From: Fictibacillus nanhaiensis
GTDB taxonomy: Bacteria; Bacillota; Bacilli; Bacillales; Fictibacillaceae
Direction of reading: 5' to 3'
Length of the DNA: 64,000 nt
Assembly: GCA_016401345.1 (NCBI GenBank)
Contig: JAEACG010000001.1
Span: 496,001-560,000, forward strand
Shown: piece by piece, positions 37,463-46,439 of the stretch
How positions within the stretch are numbered: the first letter of the stretch is position 1
How the letters are laid out: every line of letters begins with the position of its first letter
Notes under the pieces: model-generated
Told to the model about the DNA's origin: nothing
The model's database searches: none
Seen by the model: the letters and a program-made list of their open reading frames with translations, nothing else
Position numbers and translations under genes: made by a program

Positions 37463-38374
37463 TTAGGCTGTTCTGTCATGTTGAAGTTGTAAAGGTTTCT
37501 TTTTCTTTCCCCTCTTGCCTGTTAAATAGACTCCGGTAAAAATAAGCAGCAAGCCCCAAAATGCACTGAGATGAATTTTTTCATCTAATAATACGCTTCC
37601 CCATATAACCGCTGAAACTGGGACTAGATAGGTAACAAGAGTAGCAAACTCTGCCGAACCTGCAGATATCATATAATAATAAAGCAAGTATGCAATACCT
37701 GAACCAAAGACTCCAAGACCGACGATAGATAATAAAGAATAGTAATTTAAGGAGTCTTCAGGTAAATGCCATCCATCCGTGAATAACATCATCATGGCAC
37801 TTAAAAGCATACCTGCAAAAAGTGTAGAAGAGGCCGTGATCCAAACCGTCGTTTCTTGTAGATGTTTTTTTGCGTACTGTGAACTGTATCCATAACAACA
37901 CGTAGCTATTAACATTAAAACAATCCCTAAACCGAGCTGACTCTTTGTCAATCCAGGAGCATCAACATCCATTAGCAATAGAATACCAACAAAACCGATT
38001 ATTACACCAATCCATTGTTTCCATCGCAATGTAATGGAAAAAAAGAATACGCCCATTATTGACGTCCAAATCGGTGTAGTAGCATTTAATATAGCGGTGT
38101 ACCCGCTATCTAGGAAGGTTTCGCTCCAAGCAATAAGCCCCCAAGGAAGACCAGCGTTCAAGAAACCTACGAAAAGTAACTTCTTCAAGGGAAGTGTTTT
38201 CCAGTTCACTGTCTGCCTGCTTATCATGAACAACGGAACGATCGTCATTATTCCTAACAAACAGCGAATAAATACAATTTGCCAAGGATCGAATACACCG
38301 AGCAGGACTTTTATAAATAAGAAAGACATTCCCCATATTAAACTTAAAACAAAAAGCGCTGAATATAGCTTCAT
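37463..38374 (-). CDS. EamA/DMT-family transporter
   Basis: This 303-residue protein has ten predicted helices formed by two EamA repeats, the layout of drug/metabolite exporters. The first repeat starts WGMSFLFIKVLLGVFDPWQI, and the second includes ASSTLFAGMLLSAMMMLF and the LVPVSAVIWGSVLLDEKI signature. The substrate cannot be told; amino acids or small metabolites are common in the family. The ATG at 38374 follows GGGGGTG. It is a single gene ending at its own terminator. Confidence 0.85.
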   Translation of the reverse strand: MKLYSALFVLSLIWGMSFLFIKVLLGVFDPWQIVFIRCLLGIMTIVPLFMISRQTVNWKTLPLKKLLFVGFLNAGLPWGLIAWSETFLDSGYTAILNATTPIWTSIMGVFFFSITLRWKQWIGVIIGFVGILLLMDVDAPGLTKSQLGLGIVLMLIATCCYGYSSQYAKKHLQETTVWITASSTLFAGMLLSAMMMLFTDGWHLPEDSLNYYSLLSIVGLGVFGSGIAYLLYYYMISAGSAEFATLVTYLVPVSAVIWGSVLLDEKIHLSAFWGLLLIFTGVYLTGKRGKKKKPLQLQHDRTA

Positions 38375-38488
38375 TTGTTCACCCCCGTTCATATAAACAC
38401 CGCAAATAAAGAATTGTAACAATTTCCCTCTAGCAATATCGATTCAAATACACATACTAGTAATAAAAATTGGCATGGAGGGCAATAA

Positions 38489-38572
38489 ATGAAGATGAGA
38501 ACACGCTTATTAAAAAGACTTAGGAAATGGGTAAGACAACAAAATAATAACGGGAAATTAATTCTTAACTAG
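38489..38572 (+). CDS. Candidate 27-residue basic peptide
   Basis: An ATG behind a strong TGGAGG site (spacing about seven) opens a 27-codon frame, MKMRTRLLKRLRKWVRQQ followed by NNNGKLILN. It has nine Arg or Lys residues spaced as an amphipathic helix. No homologue is recognised. The ribosome binding site and its isolation between two transcription units are the evidence. It could be a leader, a regulatory or an antimicrobial-like peptide, or chance. Confidence 0.4.
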   Translation: MKMRTRLLKRLRKWVRQQNNNGKLILN

Positions 38573-38755
38573 GTTAAGTTTCTCTCTTAACTAAAGTAAT
38601 TATAAAGGATAATACCTATAGCTTAACAGTTATTATTTTTATATTTTTGTGGTTTTCCAATGAAGCATTATGAAAAAACATGAAAAACATGTCACTTTCC
38701 TTTATAATAGGACGAAGAAACTCAAAAACTACAGACCGGTAAGGAGACATGAAAT

Positions 38756-38965
38756 ATGATTTATAAAGTATTTTTTCAAACTAGCTTAACAGAGGTTCCT
38801 GTTCGTGAACACACTCAATCAGTATATGTAGAAGCGGAAACGATCAACGACGTACGTAAAAAACTAGCTGACCGCAAATACAATATTGAATACATACAAG
38901 AAATTAACGGTAAATTTCTTGAGTATGAAAAAGACACGAATTCATTGGAATTGGAGAATGTATAA
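38756..38965 (+). CDS. rpoY: RNA polymerase epsilon subunit (YkzG)
   Basis: This 69-residue small acidic subunit of Firmicutes RNA polymerase, of the DUF1447/RpoY family, has the typical MIYKVFFQ start and a VPVREHTQSVYVEA segment. It is cytoplasmic and bound to the core enzyme. It lies three bases before rnjA, and the two form a conserved pair in Bacillales. TAAGGAG precedes the ATG, and TATAAT at 38703-38708 may be the -10 of the promoter. Confidence 0.93.
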   Translation: MIYKVFFQTSLTEVPVREHTQSVYVEAETINDVRKKLADRKYNIEYIQEINGKFLEYEKDTNSLELENV

Positions 38966-38968
38966 TTT

Positions 38969-40639
38969 ATGAAATTTGTAAAAAATCATCAAGCCGCTGT
39001 TTTCGCACTTGGCGGTCTAGGAGAAATCGGTAAAAATACGTATGCCGTTCAGTTTCAAGATGAGATCATCCTTATTGATGCAGGAATTAAATTTCCAGAA
39101 GATGAACTCCTAGGAATTGATTACGTAATACCAGATTACACGTATCTTGTTAAGAACGAAGAAAAGATCAAAGGGCTATTTATCACACATGGACACGAAG
39201 ATCATATTGGCGGTATTCCTTATCTTTTAAGACAAGTGAACATCCCTATCTATGGTGGTAAACTCGCGCTTGCTCTGATCAAGAACAAACTAGAAGAACA
39301 CGGTTTGCTTCGTCGTGCACAATTACATGAAATCACTGAGGACGATGTGATTAAATTCCGTAAAACATCTGTAAGTTTCTTCAGAACGACTCACAGTATT
39401 CCAGATTCATATGGATTGGTAGTGAAAACACCACCTGGTAACATCGTTCATACAGGTGACTTTAAGTTTGATTTCACGCCTGTTGGTGAACCTGCTAACT
39501 TAACAAAAATGGCTGAGATCGGAAAAGAAGGTGTACTCTGCTTACTTTCTGATTCAACAAACAGTGAAGTTCCTGGGTTCACTCTTTCTGAGAGACGTGT
39601 CGGAGAAAGCATACAAGACATCTTCAGAAAAATGGAAGGCCGAGTGATCTTCGCTACCTTCGCTTCGAACATTCATAGATTGCAGCAAGTTGTTGAAGCT
39701 TCTGTTGCAAACAATAGAAAAATTGCTGTGTTTGGACGTAGTATGGATTCTGCGATAACGGTTGGACAAGAGCTTGGATTTATTAAAGCACCTAAAAATA
39801 CGTTTGTTGATGCAAATCAGATCAATCGATTGCCTGATAATCAAGTTACGATTCTATGTACAGGAAGCCAAGGTGAACCAATGGCTGCTCTCTCAAGAAT
39901 TGCTAACGGAACTCATAGACAGATACAAATCATTCCTGGAGACACGGTTGTCTTCTCATCCTCACCTATCCCAGGAAATGCTCTTAGTGTCAGTAAGACG
40001 ATCAACCAGTTGTTCCGTGCAGGTGCAGAAGTGATTCATGGATCATTAAACGATATCCATACTTCCGGTCATGGCGGACAACAAGAACAAAAGCTTATGT
40101 TACGTCTTATGAAGCCTAAATTCTTTATGCCGATTCATGGTGAATATAGAATGCTTAAGATGCACACGAAGCTTGCTTCTGATTGTGATGTTCCATCTCA
40201 GAATTCATTTGTAATGGATAATGGCGAAGTTTTAGCTCTTTCACAAAATGAGGCTATGGTTGCTGGTAAGATCCCTTCAGGTTCCGTCTATGTAGATGGA
40301 AGTGGAATTGGTGATATCGGGAACATCGTACTTCGAGACCGAAAAATTCTCTCAGAAGAAGGCCTTGTAGTTGTTGTCGTAAGCATGGACATGAAAGAGT
40401 TTAGAATAGAGACAGGACCTGATATCATTTCACGAGGTTTTGTTTATATGCGTGAGTCTGGAGACTTGATTCACGATGCTCAAAGTCTTCTTAGCAAACA
40501 TTTAGAGACGATCATGAACGAAAAAAGAACCACACAGTGGTCTGAGATCAAGAATGAAATCACAGATACTTTGGCTCCTTTCTTATATGAAAAAACAAAA
40601 AGACGTCCAATGATCCTACCTATCATCATGGAAATTTAG
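38969..40639 (+). CDS. rnjA: Ribonuclease J1
   Basis: This 556-residue metallo-beta-lactamase/beta-CASP nuclease has both 5' exonuclease and endonuclease activity and is central to mRNA decay and rRNA maturation. The metal motif HGHEDH (His74, His76, Asp78, His79) and the beta-CASP part [10 protein letters not shown] are clear, as is the [12 protein letters not shown] region. The C-terminal domain mediates dimerisation. It is co-transcribed with rpoY. RNase J1 is also a reported partner of the SR1P-GapA pair, whose gene lies about 12 kb away. Confidence 0.95.
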   Translation: MKFVKNHQAAVFALGGLGEIGKNTYAVQFQDEIILIDAGIKFPEDELLGIDYVIPDYTYLVKNEEKIKGLFITHGHEDHIGGIPYLLRQVNIPIYGGKLALALIKNKLEEHGLLRRAQLHEITEDDVIKFRKTSVSFFRTTHSIPDSYGLVVKTPPGNIVHTGDFKFDFTPVGEPANLTKMAEIGKEGVLCLLSDSTNSEVPGFTLSERRVGESIQDIFRKMEGRVIFATFASNIHRLQQVVEASVANNRKIAVFGRSMDSAITVGQELGFIKAPKNTFVDANQINRLPDNQVTILCTGSQGEPMAALSRIANGTHRQIQIIPGDTVVFSSSPIPGNALSVSKTINQLFRAGAEVIHGSLNDIHTSGHGGQQEQKLMLRLMKPKFFMPIHGEYRMLKMHTKLASDCDVPSQNSFVMDNGEVLALSQNEAMVAGKIPSGSVYVDGSGIGDIGNIVLRDRKILSEEGLVVVVVSMDMKEFRIETGPDIISRGFVYMRESGDLIHDAQSLLSKHLETIMNEKRTTQWSEIKNEITDTLAPFLYEKTKRRPMILPIIMEI

Positions 40640-40647
40640 TTTCATAA

Positions 40648-40684
40648 TAAAAACCGTTCCCTATTCAAGGGTAACGGTTTTTTT
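40648..40684. terminator. Bidirectional intrinsic terminator
   Basis: AAAACCGTT pairs with AACGGTTTT and there are A/T runs on both sides. It serves rnjA and the convergent ktrC. Confidence 0.9.
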
Positions 40685-41348
40685 ATTCTTCATTAGCCAT
40701 TTGTTTTTCTAAGCGGTTGATGTCCTTATCTCCACCGATTACAATCAATACATCTCCTTGGTGAATGTTTTGATCAGCTTGTGGAGAAACGAAGATGTCT
40801 TTTCCCCTCTTAACAGCTACAACGTTACAGCCATACTTTGCTCGAATGTCTAACTGTATCAAAGATTTATTGTTCATCTTCTTACTTGCTACTAATTCAA
40901 CGATGCTATGTTCGTCGGATAGTTCTAAATAATCAAGAACGTTGTTTGATACGATTTGATGCGCAATTCTAACACCCATGTCTCGCTCAGGGTGAATAAT
41001 TTTATCTGCACCGATCTTTCTTAACACCTTTTCATGGTAATCATTTTGAGCTTTAACCGTAATCTTTTCTACACCCATCTCTTTTAAGATCAGTGTTGTA
41101 AGAATGGACGACTGAAGATTGTCACCAATCGCGACCACTACATGCTGAAAATTCCGTATCCCAAGACTTTTCAATACCCCTTCATCTGTAGAATCTGCAA
41201 TTACAGCGTGCGTCACAACGTTTGAAAACTCATTCACACGATCCTCATCAATATCAATCGCAAGAACTTCCATTCCTTGATCGGCCAATGCTTTACACAT
41301 ACTACCGCCAAAACGACCTAGTCCGATTACAGCATATTGCTTTTTCAA
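40683..41348 (-). CDS. ktrC: Potassium uptake regulatory subunit KtrC
   Basis: This 221-residue cytosolic RCK protein gates a Ktr potassium channel subunit. The N-terminal Rossmann-type RCK_N domain has VIGLGRFGGSMCKALADQG and binds ATP/ADP. The C-terminal RCK_C domain (about 140-220) is the usual site for cyclic di-AMP. It stands alone, without a membrane KtrB/KtrD gene, and next to rnjA, exactly as ktrC (ykqB) does in B. subtilis. That context favours KtrC over KtrA. Confidence 0.9.
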   Translation of the reverse strand: MKKQYAVIGLGRFGGSMCKALADQGMEVLAIDIDEDRVNEFSNVVTHAVIADSTDEGVLKSLGIRNFQHVVVAIGDNLQSSILTTLILKEMGVEKITVKAQNDYHEKVLRKIGADKIIHPERDMGVRIAHQIVSNNVLDYLELSDEHSIVELVASKKMNNKSLIQLDIRAKYGCNVVAVKRGKDIFVSPQADQNIHQGDVLIVIGGDKDINRLEKQMANEE

Positions 41349-41471
41349 AGTCCCTCACTCCAATCTTTCGCGGTATAGCCTTATTTTACCACATTATTTA
41401 CAAATCAATATCTAACTAATACCTCTTATGTAAAAAATACAGAATATGTTCACGTTTTCATTATTAATTAT

Positions 41472-41503
41472 AAAAATAACCCAAGAACAACGTCTTGGGT
41501 TAT
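41472..41503 (-). terminator. Intrinsic terminator of ykuU
   Basis: The minus strand has ATAACCCAAGA pairing with TCTTGGGTTAT, then TTTTT. Confidence 0.9.
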
Positions 41504-41524
41504 GAAATATACACGATTTGACGA

Positions 41525-42067
41525 TTAAAGAGTCTTTTGACCAGGCTTCCAGTTTGCTGGGCAAAGTCCACCTGTTTGAAGTGCTTGAAGTACACGTAAT
41601 GTTTCATCAACATCACGGCCAATGTTGTTATGGTTAACAACAGAGTACATTAATTCACCCTCTGGAGAGATGATGAATAAACCGCGAAGAGCAATACCTT
41701 CTTCTTCGATTAGAACACCATAATCACGAGCTACAGTGTGGTTTGTATCAGCTGCTAGAGAATATTTTAACTCACCAAGACCGTTCATGTCACGTGGTGT
41801 GTTGATCCAAGCTTTGTGAGTGTGGATTGTATCTGTAGAAACACCAATTACATCAGCATCTAAATCTTCGAACTCGTCAAAACGGTCGCTAAGTGATGTA
41901 ATTTCTGTAGGACAAACGAAAGTGAAGTCCATTGGATAGAAGAAAAGAACAGTCCACTTGTCATTCTTCATGTTTTCTTCTAAGCTAACTTTTCCAAATT
42001 CTTTGTTTGGTAATACTGCATCCATTTCAAATCTAGGTGCTTGTTTTGCTACCATACGTTCTGCCAT
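41525..42067 (-). CDS. ykuU: 2-Cys peroxiredoxin YkuU
   Basis: This 180-residue typical 2-Cys peroxiredoxin reduces peroxides. The peroxidatic cysteine is Cys52 in FYPMDFTFVCPTE, and the resolving cysteine is Cys169 in GGLCPANW. It is almost identical in layout to B. subtilis YkuU. The ATG at 42067 follows GGAGGG, while the longer frame upstream contains the promoter and is rejected. It is a single gene with its own promoter and terminator and is probably cytoplasmic. Confidence 0.94.
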   Translation of the reverse strand: MAERMVAKQAPRFEMDAVLPNKEFGKVSLEENMKNDKWTVLFFYPMDFTFVCPTEITSLSDRFDEFEDLDADVIGVSTDTIHTHKAWINTPRDMNGLGELKYSLAADTNHTVARDYGVLIEEEGIALRGLFIISPEGELMYSVVNHNNIGRDVDETLRVLQALQTGGLCPANWKPGQKTL

Positions 42068-42110
42068 AGGTGAAAATCCCTCCAAAAAAACTGTTTTATT
42101 TACATGGGTA

Positions 42111-42139
42111 ATTATAGTACAGTCCTTATTTTTAGTCAA
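42111..42139 (-). promoter_or_regulatory. Sigma-A promoter of ykuU
   Basis: On the minus strand TTGACT is followed after 17 bases by a perfect TATAAT, about 45 bases before the ykuU start. Confidence 0.8.
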
Positions 42140-42268
42140 TATTAAATAATAATTAATTTAAATAAGGAAAGGTATTCCCACGACTTAATTTCTCCTTAAT
42201 CATAGCAACTTAAACTATAAATGTGAAATTATTCGCTCATTTTAGATGCTTTTCATTCTCAATAAAGA

Positions 42269-42294
42269 GTTTACATTGAGGATTCCACGGGAAC
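42269..42294 (+). promoter_or_regulatory. Sigma-B-like promoter of the ChaB-like gene
   Basis: GTTTAC followed after 14 bases by GGGAAC resembles the general-stress sigma-B consensus (GTTTAA, 12-15 bases, GGGWAW). Sporulation sigma-F sites are similar, so the factor is not certain. Confidence 0.55.
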
Positions 42295-42319
42295 GCTTTA
42301 TCGTATAGGAGGGATAAAT

Positions 42320-42523
42320 ATGCCGTATGATTCGCTTAAAGATCTACCTGAGGGAGTAAGAGATCATCTCCCCCACCACGGTCAGGAAATCTATAAAGAG
42401 GCTTTCAATTCTGCACTTCAAGAGTATAAAGAAGAAGAAACCGCACACAAGGTAGCATGGAGCGCAGTAAAACATAAATACGAAAAAACAAAAAATGGAC
42501 AATGGAAAAGCAAAGACTCCTGA
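42320..42523 (+). CDS. ChaB-like small protein
   Basis: This 67-residue hydrophilic helical protein has the ChaB-family pattern: LPEGVRDHLPHHGQEIYKEAFNSALQEY followed by AHKVAWSAVKHKY. The family is annotated near cation transport in Escherichia coli, but its true role is unclear; a stress role in bacilli is suggested by the sigma-B-like promoter upstream. AGGAGGG precedes the ATG. It is a single gene with a terminator that it shares with the convergent hemolysin-family gene. Confidence 0.82.
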   Translation: MPYDSLKDLPEGVRDHLPHHGQEIYKEAFNSALQEYKEEETAHKVAWSAVKHKYEKTKNGQWKSKDS

Positions 42524-42547
42524 AACATCGTTCAGGAGTCTTTATTT
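42514..42547. terminator. Shared terminator
   Basis: GACTCCTGAA pairs with TTCAGGAGTC, followed by TTTATTT. The left arm lies within the last ChaB-like codons and the right arm within the end of the convergent gene. Confidence 0.82.
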
Positions 42548-43851
42548 GTATCGACATTCTTTTCTTCAAATATCTTTTCAATTCCGATTTTTTTAATCTG
42601 TCTGCCATCTAGCTCTAAAATCGTAAATCGATAACTTTCGTAATTAAACGAGTGATGAGTTTCTAAATCAACTGATCTTGTTAGAACCCAACCTCCAATT
42701 GTATCGATTTCACTGTTATCAATATCGAGTGCGAATAGTTCATTGATTTGTGAGATGAGCACTTTTCCATCCACTACCGTTTGATTTTGATCGAGTTGTT
42801 GAATTTCAGGTTCTTCATCGATATCAAATTCATCTCTGATCTCCCCAACGATTTCTTCTAAGATGTCTTCAACCGTAACAATTCCAGCAGTTCCTCCGTA
42901 CTCGTCTACGAGCACAGCCATATGTGTCTGATCTTTTTGCATTTTGACTAATAGTTTTTGAATCGGTATAGATTCATGGACCGTAATAATAGGGCGAATA
43001 TAATCATTTAAATCAAAATTTTCTTTGCTGAAATTTTCATTAAAGAATTCCTTAATGTTTACTATACCTACGATATGATCCTTATCATCATGCCCAACAG
43101 GATATCTCGTGAACTTTTCTTCACGCATGATCGCCATGTTCTGTTCACACGTATTTTCTAGAAATAAACAGACCATCTCTGTTCGAGGAATCATGATTTC
43201 CTTGGCTACACGGTCATCAAATTCAAAAATTCTGTTCACATAACGGTATTCTGATTGATTAATCTCTCCACCCTGTAAACTTTCAGAAAGAATAAGACGC
43301 AACTCTTCTTCTGTATGTACTACTTCATGTTCACTAGCTGGGCTAATACCGAAGACTCGTGTTAAAAGATTCGCTGAACCATTTAGTAAGAAAATAAAAG
43401 GATACATGACCTTATAAAACAGGATTATTGGTTTTGCTGTAGCCAACGAGACCATTTCAGCTTTTTGAATCGCGACTGTTTTAGGTGCTAATTCTCCTAG
43501 TACCACGTGCAAGAATGTAATTAAGAAGAAAGCGATTGAAAATGAGAGCGTATGCGTTAGTCCTTCATTCAATCCTGCATTTTCAAACAATGGTCGTAAA
43601 AAGATCTCAACAGTCGGCTCACCCAACCAACCTAGTCCTAGTGCTGTAATGGTTATCCCTAACTGACAAGCTGACAAATAGCCATCAAGATTTCCGATAA
43701 CTTTTTGTGCAGCGATCGCTTTACTATTACCTTCGGAAGCTAAATGGTCTATTCGCGTCCTACGTACTTTAACAATGGCAAATTCAGTAACTACAAAAAA
43801 TGCGGTTAATACGATAAGTAAAATAATCATGATTACATTAAAGATTGGCAT
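42532..43851 (-). CDS. CNNM/CorC hemolysin-family transporter-like protein
   Basis: This 439-residue membrane protein has a DUF21/CNNM transmembrane domain (about 1-190), a pair of CBS motifs (about 205-335, with RYPVGHDDKDHIVGIVNIKEFF and HMAVLVDEYGGTAGIVT) and a CorC_HlyC C-terminal domain. B. subtilis relatives are YhdP, YqhB, YrkA and MpfA; the last is a magnesium exporter, so cation or magnesium export is the likely role. The start at 43851 follows GGGGAGG; the longer reading frame lacks support. It is a single gene. Confidence 0.88.
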   Translation of the reverse strand: MPIFNVIMIILLIVLTAFFVVTEFAIVKVRRTRIDHLASEGNSKAIAAQKVIGNLDGYLSACQLGITITALGLGWLGEPTVEIFLRPLFENAGLNEGLTHTLSFSIAFFLITFLHVVLGELAPKTVAIQKAEMVSLATAKPIILFYKVMYPFIFLLNGSANLLTRVFGISPASEHEVVHTEEELRLILSESLQGGEINQSEYRYVNRIFEFDDRVAKEIMIPRTEMVCLFLENTCEQNMAIMREEKFTRYPVGHDDKDHIVGIVNIKEFFNENFSKENFDLNDYIRPIITVHESIPIQKLLVKMQKDQTHMAVLVDEYGGTAGIVTVEDILEEIVGEIRDEFDIDEEPEIQQLDQNQTVVDGKVLISQINELFALDIDNSEIDTIGGWVLTRSVDLETHHSFNYESYRFTILELDGRQIKKIGIEKIFEEKNVDTNKDS

Positions 43852-43935
43852 ATGGACCTCCCCATCTGCTGCTAAACAACATATTTTTTTATGATTGGTC
43901 AATTAATTCCCTGTTAAAACGTGCGTTAAACAGAA

Positions 43936-43960
43936 ATAAAGGGGCAGCATGGCTGTCCCC
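43936..43960 (-). terminator. Intrinsic terminator of the YkuS-like gene
   Basis: A GGGGACAGC/GCTGCCCC stem on the minus strand is followed by TTTATTT. Confidence 0.75.
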
Positions 43961-43967
43961 AGGAGTG

Positions 43968-44213
43968 TTATGATTGTAATCTGCTCTCAACAGCCTGACA
44001 TACTTCATCTGCTGACATACCATGAGCGTTCAATACAGATCCTTGTGTTTCTGCATTTTGAATGCCCATAATGTTCTGATCCTGTCCGGAAATTACACAG
44101 CAATCACAGCCGTTAGCGTCTTGCTCTTGTCGAAGTTCTACAACATCATGTCCCTTTGATCGCAAAGCATCTGAGACGTTTGATAATGATTGTTCTACAC
44201 CAATTCTAGCCAT
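43968..44213 (-). CDS. ykuS: YkuS family protein (UPF0180)
   Basis: This 81-residue protein begins [17 protein letters not shown] and contains the [17 protein letters not shown] core of the UPF0180 family. The two adjacent cysteines (residues about 36-39) are conserved in what I recall of the family, but their role is unknown. A good GGAGG site precedes the ATG. It lies near dapL and dapH as ykuS does in B. subtilis, though separated from them by a tandem repeat of about 105 bp. Confidence 0.87.
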   Translation of the reverse strand: MARIGVEQSLSNVSDALRSKGHDVVELRQEQDANGCDCCVISGQDQNIMGIQNAETQGSVLNAHGMSADEVCQAVESRLQS

Positions 44214-44343
44214 ATTCCCACCTCCTTACCTTTCTTAATGTTTCCAACTCATAATGGGAATATGTAATGCAGAAATGAAGTGTTGCTATTAAGACACGCA
44301 TGTCGATATATGACGTCACGTGTCGACTCGCGGATAAATCATA

Positions 44344-44448
44344 AAAACTTTTGGATTGAGCACCAAAACTTTTGGATTGCGTATTAAAACTTTGGATTGA
44401 CGGTTAAAATTTCTGGATTGGAGGGAAAAATTCGTGAATTGAGTGTGA
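44344..44448. repeat. Five-unit degenerate 21-bp tandem repeat
   Basis: Units begin at 44344, 44365, 44386, 44406 and 44427. They share AAAACTTTTGGATTG followed by a variable six-base tail (AGCACC, CGTATT, ACGGTT, GAGGGA, AGTGTG). The third unit has lost one base and the last is the most decayed. The unit length is a multiple of three, but the frame is broken by the deletion, so it is not coding now. Confidence 0.8.
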
Positions 44449-44478
44449 TTAGGAGACTGAAATTAGGGAAATGGGCAA

Positions 44479-44502
44479 GAAAAAAACGGCCGATTGGCCG
44501 TT
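44479..44502 (-). terminator. Intrinsic terminator of dapL
   Basis: A perfect AACGGCC/GGCCGTT stem with a four-base loop is followed by T residues on the minus strand. Confidence 0.9.
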
Positions 44503-44505
44503 TCC

Positions 44506-45630
44506 CTACATTCTATTCCCTTTAAAGTGGAAATATTGAACTAATAGATCTACCGCATGCTGAATGGCTTCTGCTTGCGGTTTTAACTTTGAATGATGAA
44601 GACCATATTGGGTATCAGCCCCTAGCCAGAACATGAATCCAGGGATTTTTTCTAAAAAATATCCATAGTCTTCCCCGGTCATAGCTTCTTTACATTCAAT
44701 AACATTCACAGTTTCTCGCTGTTTTGCAAATTCCATGAATTCTCTGGTTAAGACCGGTTCGTTATCCACTTGGCGATAATTCGAACCATAATCAATCACT
44801 GTTTCACATTCAAACCCGCGCGAAATACCTTCAACTAAAGCTTCGATCCTCTTTTTCACTTTTTCCATCGCTTCTGGAGATAACGTTCGAATAGTGCCTT
44901 CGAGTCTTGCTTTTTCTGCAATGATATTTTGCTTCGTTCCACCAGTGATCTTACCGATCGTTACAACAGCTGAATCCAGTGGATCAATATTACGTGAGAT
45001 GATCGACTGCAACTGTGTAACAAGATGGCTTGCTGCGACTACCATGTCATTACTTAAATGCGGATAAGCAGCATGGCCGCCTTTTCCGATCAGATCAACA
45101 AAAAGTTCAGAAGTATTAGCAAATAATAATCCTTCTTTTACAGCGATCGTGCCGACCGGATATTCCGGAGCTATGTGAAGCGCTGTGATCATGTCGGGTT
45201 TTAGCTGCTTAAACAGCTCACTCTCTCGCATTGGGAGAGCTCCCCCTGGTCCTTCTTCAGCAGGCTGAAAGATAAATAACAGATGATCATCTATTGGGTT
45301 CTCCGCAAAATGAGCCAATAGCCCTAACGCGATCGTCATATGAAGATCATGACCGCAGGCATGCATCATTCCTTCGTGAAGAGAGGAAAATTCATAGCCA
45401 GTTTCTTCACTGATAGGTAGACCATCCATATCTGTTCGATAAGCTATCGTTTTAGATGGATTTCTTCCGATTACTTTTACAAATATGCCTGTTTCCCACG
45501 TATGAATTTCTAAATGGTCCTGAGGAAAAGTGGAGATGAGATCAAGGATATATCTCTGCGTTTTAAACTCTAAAAATCCTGGCTCCGGTATACGGTGCAA
45601 GTCTTTTCTTATCTCAAGCAATGATTTCAT
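44506..45630 (-). CDS. dapL: N-acetyldiaminopimelate deacetylase
   Basis: This 374-residue M20-family metallohydrolase removes the acetyl group from N-acetyl-LL-diaminopimelate in the acetylase branch of lysine and cell-wall diaminopimelate synthesis. Metal-site motifs are [23 protein letters not shown] and PAEEGPGG, with a lid domain at about 170-290. It lies 23 bases after dapH in the same direction and ends with a strong terminator. It is ykuR of B. subtilis. Confidence 0.93.
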   Translation of the reverse strand: MKSLLEIRKDLHRIPEPGFLEFKTQRYILDLISTFPQDHLEIHTWETGIFVKVIGRNPSKTIAYRTDMDGLPISEETGYEFSSLHEGMMHACGHDLHMTIALGLLAHFAENPIDDHLLFIFQPAEEGPGGALPMRESELFKQLKPDMITALHIAPEYPVGTIAVKEGLLFANTSELFVDLIGKGGHAAYPHLSNDMVVAASHLVTQLQSIISRNIDPLDSAVVTIGKITGGTKQNIIAEKARLEGTIRTLSPEAMEKVKKRIEALVEGISRGFECETVIDYGSNYRQVDNEPVLTREFMEFAKQRETVNVIECKEAMTGEDYGYFLEKIPGFMFWLGADTQYGLHHSKLKPQAEAIQHAVDLLVQYFHFKGNRM

Positions 45631-45653
45631 CTTCTCTCATCCCCTACTTAAAA

Positions 45654-46370
45654 TTAGTCGTTTAATTGACGAAGCTCTTGTCTGATTTCTGTTTTTGATT
45701 TTGTTTTTTCGTCGATCTTTTTTAGTACGCGAGCTGGAGTTCCACCAACCACTGTGTATGGTTCTACGTCTTCGATCACAATGGCACCTGCAGCTACAAC
45801 TGCGCCCTTACCTACCGTAACGCCTTCAAGAACAACTACGTTCGCTCCAATGACTACATCGTCTTCTACAACTACTGGTTTTGCTGAAGGTGGTTCGATT
45901 ACACCTGCAAGCACAGTTCCTGCTCCGATGTGGCAGTTCTTTCCTACAGTAGCTCGTCCACCAAGTACTACGTTCATGTCGATCATCGTTCCTTCACCGA
46001 TTACTGCTCCGATGTTAATGGAAGCACCCATCATGATTACAGCATTGTCACCGATCTCGACTTGGTCACGAATGATGGCACCTGGTTCAATACGAGCTTT
46101 AATGTTTTTCATATCTAACAATGGAATCGCCGAATTACGACGATCATTTTCGATCACGAAGTCTTCAATGTTGCTTTCATTTGCTTTTAATGCAGCTTCA
46201 ATATCTTTCCACTCGCCGAATAAAACAGCCGTGTTGCCTGAAGGGAACACTTTCGTATCTTGTCCGAAATCGATATTTTCAAGATTTCCTTTTACGTAAA
46301 CTTTTACGGGTGTAGATTTTGTTGCGTTTTGGATAAATGAGATAATTTCGTTTGCATCCATCATTTTCAT
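45654..46370 (-). CDS. dapH: Tetrahydrodipicolinate N-acetyltransferase
   Basis: This 238-residue left-handed beta-helix acetyltransferase acetylates tetrahydrodipicolinate with acetyl-CoA, the first committed step of the acetylase branch of diaminopimelate synthesis. The hexapeptide repeats run from about residue 90 to 205 ([20 protein letters not shown] and so on). The start at 46370 gives [15 protein letters not shown] as in B. subtilis DapH, behind AAGGAGG. It forms an operon with dapL; the CcpC-like gene lies just upstream in the same direction. Confidence 0.95.
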   Translation of the reverse strand: MKMMDANEIISFIQNATKSTPVKVYVKGNLENIDFGQDTKVFPSGNTAVLFGEWKDIEAALKANESNIEDFVIENDRRNSAIPLLDMKNIKARIEPGAIIRDQVEIGDNAVIMMGASINIGAVIGEGTMIDMNVVLGGRATVGKNCHIGAGTVLAGVIEPPSAKPVVVEDDVVIGANVVVLEGVTVGKGAVVAAGAIVIEDVEPYTVVGGTPARVLKKIDEKTKSKTEIRQELRQLND

Positions 46371-46439
46371 GTTTGGTAGTTCCTCCTTAAAAGTCATTCT
46401 GTATTGTATTAAACCACTAAATATAGAAAGATTCAAACG

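Noticed and set aside
41349-41524. Cyclic di-AMP riboswitch before ktrC
   Set aside because: Some potassium genes carry one, but this gap is short and includes the ykuU terminator; none of the ydaO core was seen.
42068-42139. Longer peroxiredoxin start at 42139
   Set aside because: The extension runs through the TTGACT-17-TATAAT promoter, and GGAGGG fits the start at 42067.
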